Source: Tetrapyrgos nigripes
Lineage: Eukaryota; Basidiomycota; Agaricomycetes; Agaricales; Campanellaceae
DNA: 64,000 nt
Direction: 5' to 3'
Assembly: GCA_013368315.1 (NCBI GenBank)
Contig: JAACJM010000124.1
Coordinates: 186,001-250,000, forward strand
The position numbers and the translations under genes were made by a program. The notes under the pieces were generated by a model that saw nothing but the letters and a program-made list of their open reading frames with translations, was not told the origin of the DNA and did no database searches. This document shows positions 35,788 through 48,691 of this stretch, in pieces. Positions within the stretch are counted from its first letter, which is position 1. Each line of letters starts with the position of its first letter.

Positions 35788-36964
35788 TGATTTAGTTGCA
35801 CTATTTTTTTCTTTGAGTCATTTCTCTTCCATTTTATTATGTTCTATTCGTAGTAGTATGTTCTTACATTACAGTCAATATAAGTAGCCTAATGTCCGTA
35901 CAAAACATTGGAAAAACAGCCATTTGAGTGCTCAAAGATGACAGTGGGAACTTAGGCACTTATCAAAAGGTGAACCGTAACTTTTGCTGTGATGTAGCCA
36001 CAACCTTTTCTATTATTTTAGTAGACAGTCATGGCTTAACTTGTGCTCATGAAATCATGCTTTAGGCAGAGAAATGCGCACTGCCGATAGAGGACCTCAC
36101 TCAAACCTTACTTCAATAGACCATAAGTTGCATCTTACTAATCACTATTTGTCATTCTCACCTTTTTTCTTTTGCTCAAGTTCGTCATGTGTAATCCAAT
36201 ATTCTCACCACGCTAATTTTTACTCTTGCCAAATCTGCGGCAGGAGAGAAGGCGGCGGGATTTGTGGGCGGGACTTCCTCTATTGGGAAAAGATGCCATC
36301 AGCGTCGGGAATGCATGGCGCTGGCATGTTTCCGGCATTTTGGTGTAGCTCTAGACACGACATTTGATCTCCGGACAGGACATCTTATCAGCATTCCTAA
36401 TCAATGGCAGATATACCAAATACAGAAGGAAAACTTTTTCTTTTTCTTTCTTTTCATTACTACTGCTGTCGCATCCCTTCAACGGTACATTCAAACTAAG
36501 GATGATCAATACTCAAGGAAGTTACCGTTGCCCTCAAGGACATGGTCTAATTCTCCTGCGCCAATGTCGACTTGGCACACCAGTACCTGGGTCCCGTTAC
36601 AGCGTGACATCAAGCGACACGTCGATGTAGACTTGGTCTATGGACTGGAGTCAAGTGAGTATGCGGTGGAGAAGTGAGAAGACGGTTGAGACATTGAGAG
36701 AGCGGAGGGAGGGGGGTGTCCTGTAGGTAGACAATTCAGTAAGTATTCGAAATAAATCAATATTTTGATTGGTCCATGAGAAACATCCGGGATGGAAATG
36801 GACGCTGGCTGGGCCAATATTTTCGATGATTCCGGTGCAGATAGAGAAAGTGTGAGGACTGTGGATGGAGGGCAGAGGGTGAATGAAAGGCTATGTAAAG
36901 ACTCACCTCGTCCCGTCCAGACGGAAAGGAAGGAGTGACGCGCTGACAAATCACTCCTCACTCC

Positions 36965-39259
36965 CTACTCCTCATCAGTCAACTCTTCCCCCCTCCTCAC
37001 TCCTCTATGCGCACTCATCTGTGCCCTCCCTCCTTGTCTCGGTCTCCCGTCCCCATTCCCATGTCCATTCGCTACCTCACCCTCACCCTCGCCCCCATCG
37101 TTTTGCTTAGGTCTAAACACGGAATCGGATTCAGATTCGCTCCACCGTCGTCTAGCCCAGGCCCTTCCATCGGTGTAGGGAAGGATACGGAGGGAGAGGA
37201 GGAGTGTGTACAGGGGACTTTTTTCATACCGAGTTTTTGTGCCGAATTGTGGTTGGTCGATCGGTCGGTCGATGGGGGACGTGACGTAGTGAGGAGTTTG
37301 AGAGGAGCGTAGCGTAGTTGGGAGACATGGGGTAGTCCGAGGTGAGGTGGGAAAAGGCGAGCAGAGAAGACAGGAAAAAGAAAAGAAAAGATAGCGTTGG
37401 CACATCGTCAACCATACCAATGAAGCGAAACGACGAAAGAAGAAACAGACGAAAGGAGGCCAAAGCCAAGGCGACGAGCGAGAAAAGCAACGGACGCGGA
37501 CAGGGAGGGGGGACAGAGAGCGAGAAAGCAAAGGAAGGAAAAGAGTAAGGAAACGTGTACTCACTATCCATTCTCTCCAATATTAAAAAACAATATCAGA
37601 TTTTTTATTTTCCTGTGTGTTTATACGCGTCAGCGTCTAGAAGGAAACCAAGGGGGAAGAAAACCTCCGAGAAACAAATGAAGAGAAGGACACGAAAGAA
37701 AACTCACCCTCAATCATACCCATTCCCAAACATCTCCCCCCGACTCAACGCGACTTTCCTATACACCTCGTTGTCTTGCGCTTCGACGGATGATTCACCT
37801 AGAATATACGTCAGCTTTCTGAACCACCCTAGCACTGTTCTCCATGCAGTATAGTGTCAAGAAGAAACCCACCTCGCATAACTGCCCATAAAGCAACAAT
37901 CAACATAACCCCAACGGCAAAGGATAGGACGGCGAAGAGGATAAAGGAGAGGATGAATAGAATTGGGGGAGGTGAGAAGGAAAGGGGGGCTTTTTCGTCA
38001 GGCATTGTTTAGGTGGGTAGGTGGGTCAAGGGGGAAGCGAGACCCATTAGTTGGTCACGTGATGCGGTAATGCGGTGACACGGCGAACAGCGGGGGTATG
38101 GGGGTATGGAGGTATGTAGGGGTAAGGAGACACAAGACGCGGGAGGAGCGGGTAGGAACGAGAGGACGGAAAGAATAGGCGTTAGTAAGCAGAACGAAAA
38201 CGGAGACGTAGTGAAAGCGTAGAAATACAGATAGGATAGGATACACACCTCAACTCTCAACCCCAACGCCTCGAAAAAGAGGGGATATCCTAGGAGGACA
38301 AAGAGGACTGTGGAGAGCCAGAGGTAGGCCCTACAGGAGAAAGGGTAGAAAGGGAAAGAGTTTCGTTAGGAGAGAGACAAAGGGGAAAGAAGAAGGGCGT
38401 ACATAAACAGAATAAAATGTCTCTCGTTGTATATCCCAACGCATTGGTTTATCCCTACAAAGACGACGGAGTTGGCAAAAGGGGAGCCGGAAAGGGGGAG
38501 GATGAATTACACTAGAAGCGTGTCAGCGTTGGAAAGAAACAAAGAAAGGAGAAACACTTACAGGACAATGATGATCATACTTTAATACGCAACGTTTACA
38601 TATCCTACAATGATGCGCTCTCTCCGTTGGGAGAAGAGACGGAAACGTCAGCCTTATACTCTACACGTCGTCGAGGGGGAATACTCACCTCTGGCCTCAT
38701 TGCTGTACACTTTCTACACTTCGTCATATCCGCCTTGGTTATATTCCATTCGTCTAGGTCTGCTCCCTCTAAAGACCCTTCCTCTGCATCAACGTCTCTA
38801 ACGGTCTATACCCATCCGCGGTTGTAGATTTCGCCTTCCTCGGTCTAGCCCAAGTCCAGCTCTGCGGAAACGTCGTAGCGGGTTGCATAGGGCCCTATCA
38901 TAGGCTCTGCATCTACAAAGCCAGGGGGAGTCGTGCAAACCAGATAGTAGTGTGTAAATAGGTTGAGAGCAATGAGAATACAGAGGGGTCCAGTGAGGAG
39001 TTTGTATGACAGGGTTGGGTAGACGATATCGACTTAACTAGAGTTAGTAAAACTAATAACATAGTAGAGGTACTCACAAAAAGACAGCGCGCCCATGGAT
39101 ATCAACACTATTGCAAATGTAACGAAGAAAGGCCCTGCAGCGCCTGTAAGACGGTCCCCCCATTTCTCTAGTGTTTTGAAGCATCCAATGACTTGTTTTT
39201 GGCACAACATTTTCGTCTCTGCTGCTACGGTGGGGGGAGGTCGTCGTGGATGATGACAA
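36965..39259 (-). pseudogene. DHHC-type palmitoyltransferase, copy 2 (broken)
   Basis: Counterpart of 11890-14124. The DHHC exon is still readable (38624-38565 region, DHHCP) and the last exon is open to TAG at 36965-36967. Exon 2 carries a 13-bp insertion near 38890 that shifts the frame into a TAG codon, and a separate one-base deletion near 38790 that comes too late to restore it. The first exon also has an extra base near 39200, although an in-frame ATG follows. The duplicate has evidently decayed while copy 1 kept an open reading frame. Confidence 0.8.
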
Positions 39260-39474
39260 GAATTGATGTTGTTGGGGTTTGGGTTTGTGTGCTGCGGCTC
39301 ATATCATCATCCGTTTCTCTTTTCTCCAATGACTTATTCGTGAAAGTTTCATAAAACTGCTCGTCAATACAAGGCACTTCAAAGTCACCAGAAAGACGAA
39401 ATGACTTACAAGGTAATTATCCCGCTTCATCGCTGTTAAACTCGTTGTACTGATCATTGACTTTCTTATACTAG

Positions 39475-41050
39475 GAAGTGCCTGGCGAATACAAGTAATT
39501 CAGGTGAGATGTCAGACGGAAGGACTCGGACCTTCAAATCGTTGAGAAAAGGTTCTTGTTGGGAGGGGTTTGGGACGGAGTTGAAGAGGTCAAGAGGGAG
39601 AGTTTCCGGCGTCAGCGGGAAGGAAATATACCTTCGTAGAGGAGAGCTGCATACTTTGGATGGGTCCATGGGAGTCTTGAGCTGGTTAAAACCCCACAAA
39701 TATACTGCATGCAGTATGAAAACGAAAAACTTGGGCGGATGGGCCAGTCGCAGTTGGTATGTAAGTATAAGTGCATTATCCGTTCATCCTTATCGAATCG
39801 TACCAACTTCGTTTTATTTTCGTATAGATATTCCTCTTCCCTTTTCCACGCAATATCCTCCTTTTGGTAGGGACCTTCAGTTTCTCGATATCACTAATCT
39901 CTTGCTAATCGCATTTTCTTTCTGCTTCGTCGACTTACTGTGATCATAAACTCATAAACAAGCAACAAGTTCACGGTTCATACGCTTTCACGAGACATCC
40001 ACCATCATAAGTAGCTTTCCACATGTACAATTGACTACAGACAAGTAGTGCATACTGAATCACCGCAAAAGCATTCGTTGCTTGCCGCCGGATCTGGAAA
40101 TCAATATTCAAGTAGGTCAATCAGGAAAGCCGCCGAGTAAGTATCTACTTACCAGCAACCGGGGAAGCGTGAACTTGATAGCCCAGCAGAGACTGCATCC
40201 CCAAAGCAATACCGATGATGAAAGCTAGGGTGGAGGTCGATTGCTTGAAAAGTTGCATTTCGGTGTAATATGCAGGTAGCTAATGGAGAAAGTCATTTGC
40301 GGTCAGGGTAGAAGTGGATGCTCAGATGAAGGATAGTACTGAGTGGCTTACTGATTTCACTGAGTTGTGTGAGGTGTGAAGAGAATGCACTCTGGGAGTC
40401 TTTACGATGTCAAGCCGGATTTATATCCTTGTCCAAGGACCAGATTTCTATCTATTTCTGGATAGGTACCCGACAATGAATCGATCGAACACTAGGAACT
40501 TCAACTTCCGCCGCTGTGGGAAGTACATTGAACGCAAGAGTCCTTGTATCATATCACTTGCACTTGATTCCAAAATCAGGTGAAGGCGATTTGCTGCCAC
40601 GAATGCTTTGCGGACTTTGATTGAAACCCATTTTATACATAGCCAGGGACGAAGTGGGTCGATAGAGGGGGGAGAAACGGTCGAGCATCAGTCCTAATGG
40701 AGAAAGTCATTTGCGGTCAGGGTAGAAGTGGATGCTCAGATGAAGGATAGTACTGAGTGGCTTACTGATTTCACTGAGTTGTGTGAGATGTGAAGAGAAG
40801 GAACTCTGTGAGTCTTTGCTGCGAAGTCAAGCGGGGTTTATATCCTTGTCCAGGGACCAGATTTCTATTTCTATTTTTGGATAGGTACCCGACAATGAAT
40901 CCATCGAACACTAGGAACTTCAGCTTCCGCCGCTGTGGGAAGTACTTTGAGCGCAAGAGTCCCTGTATCATATCACTTGCACTTGATTCCAAAATCAGGT
41001 GGAGGTAATTTACTGCTACGAATGCTTTGCGGACTTTGATTGAAACCCAT
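39475..41050 (-). pseudogene. Multi-exon membrane-protein remnant, copy 2
   Basis: Counterpart of 14340-15520. The helix stretch reads better here (YYTEMQLFKQSTSTLAFIIG then ALGMQ), implying that copy 1 has accumulated changes. A 414-bp tandem duplication (40281-41108) has doubled the 5' exon region, so the gene model is scrambled. Confidence 0.45.
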
Positions 41051-41108
41051 TTTATACATAGCCAGGGACTAAGTGGCTCGATACAGGGGGGAGAAACAGT
41101 CGAGCATT
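40281..41108. repeat. 414-bp tandem duplication, copy 2 only
   Basis: taatggagaaagtcatttgc starts at 40281 and again at 40695, and the blocks match through gagaaacggtcgagcatcag. Copy 1 has a single block (about 15171-15585). The duplicated segment contains the putative first exon of the membrane-protein remnant. Confidence 0.88.
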
Positions 41109-42140
41109 AGTCCTCGTTGTCGTGAAAGTTATAACAAAGTCTCCGATCAGTACTTAGATAACTTATAATTACAACTTAGCTGCGACTTCCCGCCTTGCAA
41201 ATTTCTTCTGAAACAAGCCTCTTTCTACTCTTTCTTAGGATCCGGGTCAGTTTTTACTCTTTTGCATCTTTTACGGTAACCAGGCTCTGCCTTATTTTGG
41301 GAAATCTACAAAAATGTTGCGAACTGCCTGACGGTTGGCATCTGGAGTCGTGATACTCAAAGGAGCCTTGCTTTCAATACAAGTTCCATGAAGAACCTGC
41401 GCAAGAAACCAACAAACCTTATCATTCGCAATGTTAGAACAAGCTCACGTGCTAACGACACTTTCTGTTGCACGCTCTTGACATCTTTCATCTGCGGCCC
41501 CATCACGTGCAAACGACACTTTTGTTGTGCACTCCTGGATATCAATTCAAAAATGCCGCCCAAAAAACGAACAGTATTCCAGAGATTCAAGAAGAAAATT
41601 TTGAACGTCGAAAAGAACCGAGGTTGGACCTGCATTATAAAGTTGGAATGAGTACTTAACTTCTCACTAAGGAATTACAAACATGGAGACCCTAGAGCTT
41701 TCAACTGCTCAGGAAGCCACCGTGGAGTCCACATCTTCCCAAAGTACTCCTCAGTATGTATTTCCTGACTGTTGCTGATGGCACAGAGTGATAAAATTGA
41801 CATGATTGAAGCAGCACTCAGAATGTGAGTATGAGGTTACCCGAGGATGTCAATGTGTATGAGCTTTTCTTTCAATTTACTGGACATGCAGCCAGCTGAT
41901 AAGAAGAAATTTTGTATATATTACACTTGCTTATAACTCTAGTATGGGGTAAGTCTATACCAATGAATTCAGGGACATTCTGCAAGAGGCTGATATACAA
42001 AAGTAGTGATGTTACAGAGAGACATGGTTCTCAAAATGAGGACAACAATAGCATTGTACCAGCAGCTGGGCAACCTACCATTGGGTATGTCAATGTAAAT
42101 CAATTGTAACTTACAAGCCTTGACTGGAAAAACTCTGCAG

Positions 42141-45100
42141 CATATTTCAGGGTGCTCACCATCTTTCAATGAAAGATAATACAATCAATGTAGGGGCAGG
42201 CAACCAGGACAACAGAGCATATCACTACTATGGGTTTCAGCAAGGTAAGATATGATTTTTGATTATGTGTATCATAAATGTTGAATATGTCTTATACAAT
42301 ACAGATATTATCAACAAGTTGAATCCTTCTACAAGTGCACTTCATGAAGTTGGTCAAAGAGCAGAATGCATTGAAGGAACCAGAAAAGAAATATTGGATA
42401 ATATCATGAACTGGGCTGGAGATGGCTCATCAACCACCATGACAGGTTACTGGATGTGTGGTATGGCTGGGACTGGAAAAAGCACTATTGCCCAATCTGT
42501 GTGCTTGGGGCTTAAAAGAAAGGGGTTGTTGGGTGGAGAATTCTTCTGCTCTCGACAAATTGAAGAATGCCATGATTATCACAAGGTTATTCCAACAATT
42601 GCATATCAGCTGGCCAGCTGTAATGCCAAATATCAACAGGCACTTTGTGATGTTCTCAATGAGGATCTACAACTAGCTTCTAAAGAGCCTCAGTACCAAG
42701 TCACCAAGCTTTTGATTGATCCTTGGAAAAGAGTTGTTAGCAGAGGAGAATCTCCATTCTTGGCACCAGTGATAGTTATTGATGCATTGGATGAATGCAG
42801 GAACATTTCCCTGGTACTGGAATTTATTGTCCCTGCAATCAAGAAGCAAGAGTTGCCAGGATTAAAATTCTTTCTGACTAGCCGCCCAGAACAACATATC
42901 AAAAAACATTTTGATCTTGATGCAATTCAACAAGAGAGATTGTATGTGCAGAAATTTTATTTGCACAATGTGGAAAAAAGCATTGTCAAGAAGGATATCT
43001 CCCTGTTTATGGGGAAGGGTCTCATAGGACTTGGCATTTCCAAGGACAAGCTAGATATTTTAGTGGAGAGATCTGGTGCACTATTTATCTATGCTGCTAC
43101 TCTTGTCAAATATCTGGCTGGTGGTGGTCACCGTGCCTCCTCTAGATTGGAAAAAGTTTTGAATGTCAAAGGCTCTCCAGATAGGATACAGACACAAATG
43201 TTGGATGAGCTTTATACACAAATTCTTTCAGATTCACTTGATAAGCTTTCTCCTGAGGAGAAAGATCAAAGCATCAGGATCATACACACTGTAATAATGA
43301 CAGGCACACCTGTATCATGCCAAATCATTGCAGACCTGCTAGACTTTAAGGTGCAGGATGTTAAAGCAACAATATCAGAACTGCAATCAGTGCTGTATAC
43401 TAGTGGACCTGAGGAAGTGATTTATACCTTTCATGCATCATTTGCAGACTATATAACCTCGAAAGATAGGGCTGCAGATTTGCATTGCAATGCACCAGAA
43501 CATCACAGTGTACTTGCAAGAGGATGTTTTGATGAGATGGAGAGAAAGCTTCATTTCAATATATGCAATCTTCCCTCATCCTTTTTAAGTGATAGTGAAG
43601 TTGCTGGGCTTGAAGAAGCAATTACTCAGAAATTGGGGGGAGCAGTTTGGTATTCATGCATTTTTTGGGGGTACCATCTGACAGAAGGGAAGAAACCTAA
43701 TGTAGGAATGGAGAAGTTTCTCCAAAAGAAGATATTATTCTGGATTGAAGCAATGAATCTTATGGGAAAGATGTCTGAGTGCATTAGGACACTGGACTTG
43801 GTGTTGAAAGTAAGGTTTTGGAATTATTTTGATAGAACACTGACTTATGCTGAAATCACAGAGAGGCCAATTTCAGGAAATAGAACAGAGACAGCACATA
43901 CTGCAATGCCGAGACATGGCAAATGTGTTTGCATTGAGTGTTGTCAAGGAAATGACTCCACATCTATATTTAAGTATACTTCCATTCTACCCAGCTATCA
44001 GTAAGAGTCTTGGGAAACAAGTCAAAGTCAACACTGAAATAAAATATAGTCAAAGTGTGGGGTTTTGGGATACAGGTTCAGGAGTTGAGGGTATCAGTGT
44101 ATCTCCTGATGGAACCAGGATTGTTTCTGGGTCACGTGACAGAACAGTGAGGATCTGGGATGCACAAACTGGGACTGCCATTGGAGAGCCACTCCAGGGA
44201 CATGAACACTGGGTCCAATCAGTGGCTTTCTCTCCTGATGGAGCCAGGATTGTGTCTGGGTCACATGACAGAACAGTGAGGATCTGGGATGCACAAACTG
44301 GGACTGCCATTGGAGAGCCACTCCAGGGACATGAAGACTGGGTCCAATCAGTGGCTTTCTCTCCTGATGGAGCCAGGATTGTGTCTGGGTCACATGACAG
44401 AACAGTGAGGATCTGGGATGCACAAACTGGGACTGCCATTGGAGAGCCACTCCAGGGACATGAATACTGGGTCCAATCAGTGGCTTTCTCTCCTGATGGA
44501 GCCAGGATTGTGTCTGGGTCACATGACAGAACAGTGAGGATCTGGGATGCACAAAATGGGACTGCCATTGGAGAGCCACTCCAGGGACATGAATACTGGG
44601 TCCAATCAGTGGCTTTCTCTCCTGATGGAGCCAGGATTGTGTCTGGGTCAGGTGACAGCACAGTGAGGATCTGGGATGCACAAACTGGGACTGCCATTGG
44701 AGAGCCACTCCAGGGACATGAAAGCTCAGTCGAATCAGTGGCTTTCTCTCCTGATGGAGCCAGGATTGTGTCTGGGTCAAGTGACAGAACAGTGAGGATC
44801 TGGGATGCACAAACTGGGACTGCCATTGGAGAGCCACTCCAGGGACATGAAGACTTCATCCAATCAGTGGCTTTCTCTCCTGATGGAGCCAGGATTGTGT
44901 CTGGGTCATGTGACAGAACAGTGAGGATCTGGGATGCACAAACTGGGACTGCCATTGGAGAGCCACTCCAGGGACATGAAGACTGGGTCCAATCAGTGGT
45001 TTTCTCTCCTGATGGAGCCAGGATTGTGTCTGGGTCACATGACAGAACAGTGAGGATCTGGGATGCACAAACTGGGACTGCCATTGGAGAGCCACTCCAG

Positions 45101-45879
45101 GGACATGAAAGCTGGGTCCAATCAGTGGCTTTCTCTCCTGATGGAGCCAGGATTGTGTCTGGGTCAGGTGACAGCACAGTGAGGATCTGGGATGCATAAA
45201 CTGGGACTGCCATTGGAGAGCCACTCCAGGGACATGAAAGCTCAGTCAAATCAGTGGCTTTCTCTCCTGATGGAGCCAGGATTGTGTCTGGGTCTTCAGA
45301 CAGAACAGTGAGGATCTGGGATGCACAAACTGGGACTGCCATTGGAGAGCCACTCCAGGGACATGAAGACTGGGTCCAATCAGTGGCTTTCTCTCCTGAT
45401 GGAGCCAGGATTGTTTCTGGGTCAGGTGACAGAACAGTGAGGATCTGGGATGCACAAACTGGGACTGCCATTGGAGAGCCACTCCAGGGACATGAATACT
45501 GGGTCCAATCAGTGGCTTTCTCTCCTGATGGAGCCAGGATTGTGTCTGGGTCAGATGACAGAACAGGAGAGCCACTCCAAGGACATCAAAAATTTGTCCA
45601 ATCAGTGGCTTTCTCCTCTAGTGGAGCCCAGATTTTATCTGGGTCAAGTGACAGAGCAGTAACAAATTCTAGCACTGGTCCTACCTTATCTTGTAAATGT
45701 GAGTGAGTATTCAATTTCCTGGCATTCATTGTGGTATCGTTTGGATTCAACCCCAATACTGTCCCACACTTTGTACACCTCAGAACCCTGTAATAATCTC
45801 CAGGAAAGGCTGCACTAAGCTTTCCTTTGATGAGGTAGTGTATGGAAAGGACTGGGCTCAATGCTTCACAGATAAATGA
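42141..45879 (+). pseudogene. NACHT-WD40 (NLR-like) gene, copy 2
   Basis: Same architecture as copy 1. Exons: 42141-42244, 42305-43809 (NACHT; Walker A GMAGTGKST, Walker B VIVIDALDEC, sensor TSRPE intact), intron 43810-43861 (52 nt), then the WD40 exon from 43862. Splicing keeps the frame into the WD40 part, so no frameshift is needed here. The WD40 frame stops at TAA 45197-45199 in the ninth unit (gatgcataaact where all other units read gatgcacaaact). The repeats then continue, for 13 in total, to 45706. A deletion of about 65 bp joins gtgagtgagtatt to caatttcctgg near 45713, removing the last intron acceptor and the start of the C-terminal exon. A truncated NACHT plus about nine WD40 units could still be made. 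Confidence 0.85.
44092..45700 (+). repeat. WD40 repeat array, copy 2 (13 repeats)
   Basis: 129-bp units as in copy 1 but two more of them, so the array has changed length since the segmental duplication. Residue pairs after GHE seen here include HW, DW, YW, SS, DF and SW. The rest of the unit is nearly invariant in DNA. The twelfth unit is shortened exactly as the tenth of copy 1. Confidence 0.95.
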
Positions 45880-46065
45880 TATCAATTTCACTTGTTCAAT
45901 TTGTATATAGGACGTGAAATATATGGTTTCCAACAAACTGTCCTACTCTCAAGATGAACAGCCTTGATTAATCAATTACCTATTTACTGACACAGGAAAA
46001 TGAAGATCAATTTGCTTTAACCTGTTCATTCACCAGCCAACTACCCTAAGATCTTCCTCAGTTAT

Positions 46066-46464
46066 TTGATGATCATGAATCATGGCGTGATACACACACA
46101 TATACCTGAACTCCCTATTCAATCACATTGGCTTGAATTCAATAGGTACTACAATACTAATCAACTTGGACTCAGATTTAGTGATGATGGCTTTGCCAAC
46201 AACAAACAGAGTAATTCTCCTCTTTGGGGTGACTGGAGAGACTATACATTTCTACCCACACCATCCCAGAGCAAGGATTATAGTGGAAGTTCACCAACAA
46301 TTAGTGAACAGGGTCCTGACTTGGCCTTTGACATTGCTAGCACTGATGAGGACCAGTCAGAATACAAAGAAGTGGGAGTAAAATTTGAAAAGAAGAATAT
46401 ACTTGACAGTGGAGCACCTTGTATGCATAGGAGAACAGAGAGGTCTCTATGCAGAGAGCATTGA
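46066..46464 (+). CDS. Hypothetical ORF downstream of NLR, copy 2
   Basis: 132-codon open frame of ordinary complexity, with a hydrophilic middle (LWGDWRDYTFLPTPSQSKDY) and an acidic patch (ASTDEDQSEYKE). It could be an exon of an unrecognised gene. In copy 1 the same frame is stopped by a TGG to TGA change near 20540. No family recognised. Confidence 0.3.
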   Translation: MMIMNHGVIHTHIPELPIQSHWLEFNRYYNTNQLGLRFSDDGFANNKQSNSPLWGDWRDYTFLPTPSQSKDYSGSSPTISEQGPDLAFDIASTDEDQSEYKEVGVKFEKKNILDSGAPCMHRRTERSLCREH

Positions 46465-48256
46465 ATAGAATTACTAGTAGAACCAAACTAGAACTTTACA
46501 CACTTTCATGAGTATGCACTAGTCACAAAAATCATTGCCATACCTTCATATTTCATCAGCAAGTCATGATTTCCTGCATATACCTACTTTAATATCTTAT
46601 CAAGTGATAGATAACTCCTGGAGAGCTTACTGATAGACCTTTTTGTTGCTAGACCATCACTGAAAGTGGCCTACAACTGAGAAGAGGTGTGCACTTGCAC
46701 ATTTGAAAGTGAACACCGCTGTTCTGATCATTGGAGATAAGAATGATGGGATGTTTCATATCCCTGGACAGCTTACACTATTCTCAGATTTGGGATGACA
46801 GACCTTACACTAACACTATTCTGGTCATTCCTCAGTCACAGCAGCTGCATGACAAAGGGAGTGGGACTAGGTAAAAGCAATGGAACGATGTAATGACATT
46901 CCCACCCAGAGCTACCCCTCAAAATTCACTTCTCAGAGGGACATGTACATCAAGCCTGCTGCCTAGATGAGTTGAGTTTACTACTCGATATTGTACATGT
47001 TGACTCAACAGTCAGTTTGTTTAAGTGAAAGCAGTGGTTCATAAGTCAGCTCATCTTAAGTTTTCTCTTGATGATAACCCACATGTGTGCATGCATGGAC
47101 CCAATCTACTAGTGGAGGGTTGACTTGAGCACCACATGGAGTTAGGAGCTGGCTTCAGTACTAATGGGCTCTGAGTGTGGGACCTAGGTGTGATGGCTGA
47201 GTAGTAAGTTCAGTCTGTGTACTGGGCAGCCTGAGCCTAAGTGCAAAGTTATGGTATTTGGACTTTGAATCATAATCAGGATGAAGACCAGTCCCAGAAA
47301 TGGAAACAGAAACAAAATCAGGATCATCTACAGCAGAATCAGAGTGAGTACATTAATTACTATAGTGATGTGATGCCACATGCAGAGGTCAAAGCTAAAG
47401 GCTTGCAATGTTCCAGACCTTGAGCTTGATCTGATTATGAGTATTAGTAGTCGTCACTCTTGATGTTAATAAAGAAGACCCAGGCTGAGGAAAAGGTACC
47501 TGGTTCCCTGACATTGACTCAGAGACACAAGCTACCAAGAGGTGTGCAGACAGTTATGGCCAGACTGGATGTTCCTTTTGGATTTTAAGGTCAGCCAGAC
47601 CTCTCCCCCTCCCCTCCTCCTTCCTAAAAAGGAAAGAGATAAGATAAAATTTCACTTACAAATCATCAAATCAAGTCACTTTTCCTTCCAGACCACCTTA
47701 TAGACCCTCTACTGACCTAAAGACATAACAAAAGGAGTGATAAATGCTAATGTGGGATCCATTTTCTTGAAAGAAAAGTTCATAATGTCAGACCACTAAT
47801 GACATCACTATCATGAGAACTACATACCATTTCAGTGCATATCAGGCATGTCTTCTACCTTTTTTTACCCTCCAAGTGTATTTCTGATACTTTGAAGCAG
47901 AGATGACTCCAGGAAATTGGTCTATACACTCTGTAGGGCATGATGTACTTTTGGGTCATAAGCCCTCTCCAGACCCCCTCCTCCCCCACAAGGTCCAGTC
48001 TCAGGTACACCAGTTGCATACCTCTTGCAAGCTACAATGACAGCCAGGCTCAGACTGAGGCTAGCAGCATCAAATATGTACGGGACACCTATGAGTCAAC
48101 CATAGTCCATTAGCAGAAAAGGAGATTGAGAGATGAGCAAGGCACATGTAGGTCATGTCCAACATCTCCAGTCTTCTTACTGCCTCCCACTCCAACTCCA
48201 ACTTGGGGCCTCAATTGCAGGTGGGAGGAGACATAAGCCTCGAACGGGAGCAAGGA

Positions 48257-48691
48257 CAAGTAACAGAGCAAATAGAATAGATAAGAGTGAGTAGCCACAG
48301 ATGGGCCCAAGTCTACATAGTACTGAGACAAGGCTGAGCAGTATGGATCATAGGGAGCACAAGTGGACAGACTAGAGACCTATCTACAAAGCCCTGAAGT
48401 ATATATGATCAAAGGAATGAAGAGACAAAGTCTAGATCAATAGGTACTGATGGAAATGAAGAACTATGGAGAAATAAAGGAACAATGGAAGAATCAAGGA
48501 GAAACAAGTTAGAACTATGGGGAAACACGGAAGAACTATAGAAGTGACAGGAACAAAGGAAGTGAAGCAAAAAAGAAGGAAAAGAAAGAGAAACAAGATC
48601 TGGATATGCCAAAGTACTGGAAAGAAGACTAGAAGCAAAAGAATGAAGGAAAACAGGGTTTGGAGATGAAGGCATGAAGAGATTCATGACA
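48257..48691. mobile_element. Solo LTR, copy 3, 5' part deleted
   Basis: Retains the 3' part of the LTR, ending gattcatgaca with gctga immediately after (48692-48696). The 5' end and one internal duplicate are missing because of the copy-3 deletion that joins near 48257. Confidence 0.7.

Larger units (their letters stand above)
21417..47090. repeat. Segmental tandem duplication, copy 2
   Basis: Second copy of the unit, collinear with copy 1. It is longer because a 5.18-kb copia element (28682-33861) is inserted at the site equivalent to 7013-7017. Other differences from copy 1: loss of about 225 bp near 22132; a local 88-bp duplication at 23091; a 140-bp-period duplication at 25321; loss of about 1.5 kb corresponding to 9970-11492; and a 414-bp tandem duplication at 40281. 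Copies 2 and 3 share sequence near 25235-25600 that copy 1 lacks, so copy 1 probably suffered a deletion there. Confidence 0.95.

Noticed and set aside
43810..44004. A frameshift between NACHT and WD40 in copy 2
   Set aside because: A 52-nt GT-AG intron at 43810-43861 explains the change of frame and restores the conserved TPHLYLSILPFYP block.
44050..45471. 473-codon minus-strand ORF over the WD40 array, and similar ones at 18882-19694
   Set aside because: Antisense shadow: the WD40 units are 129 bp, a multiple of three, so a chance open frame repeats with the array. The plus strand carries the recognised WD40 protein.
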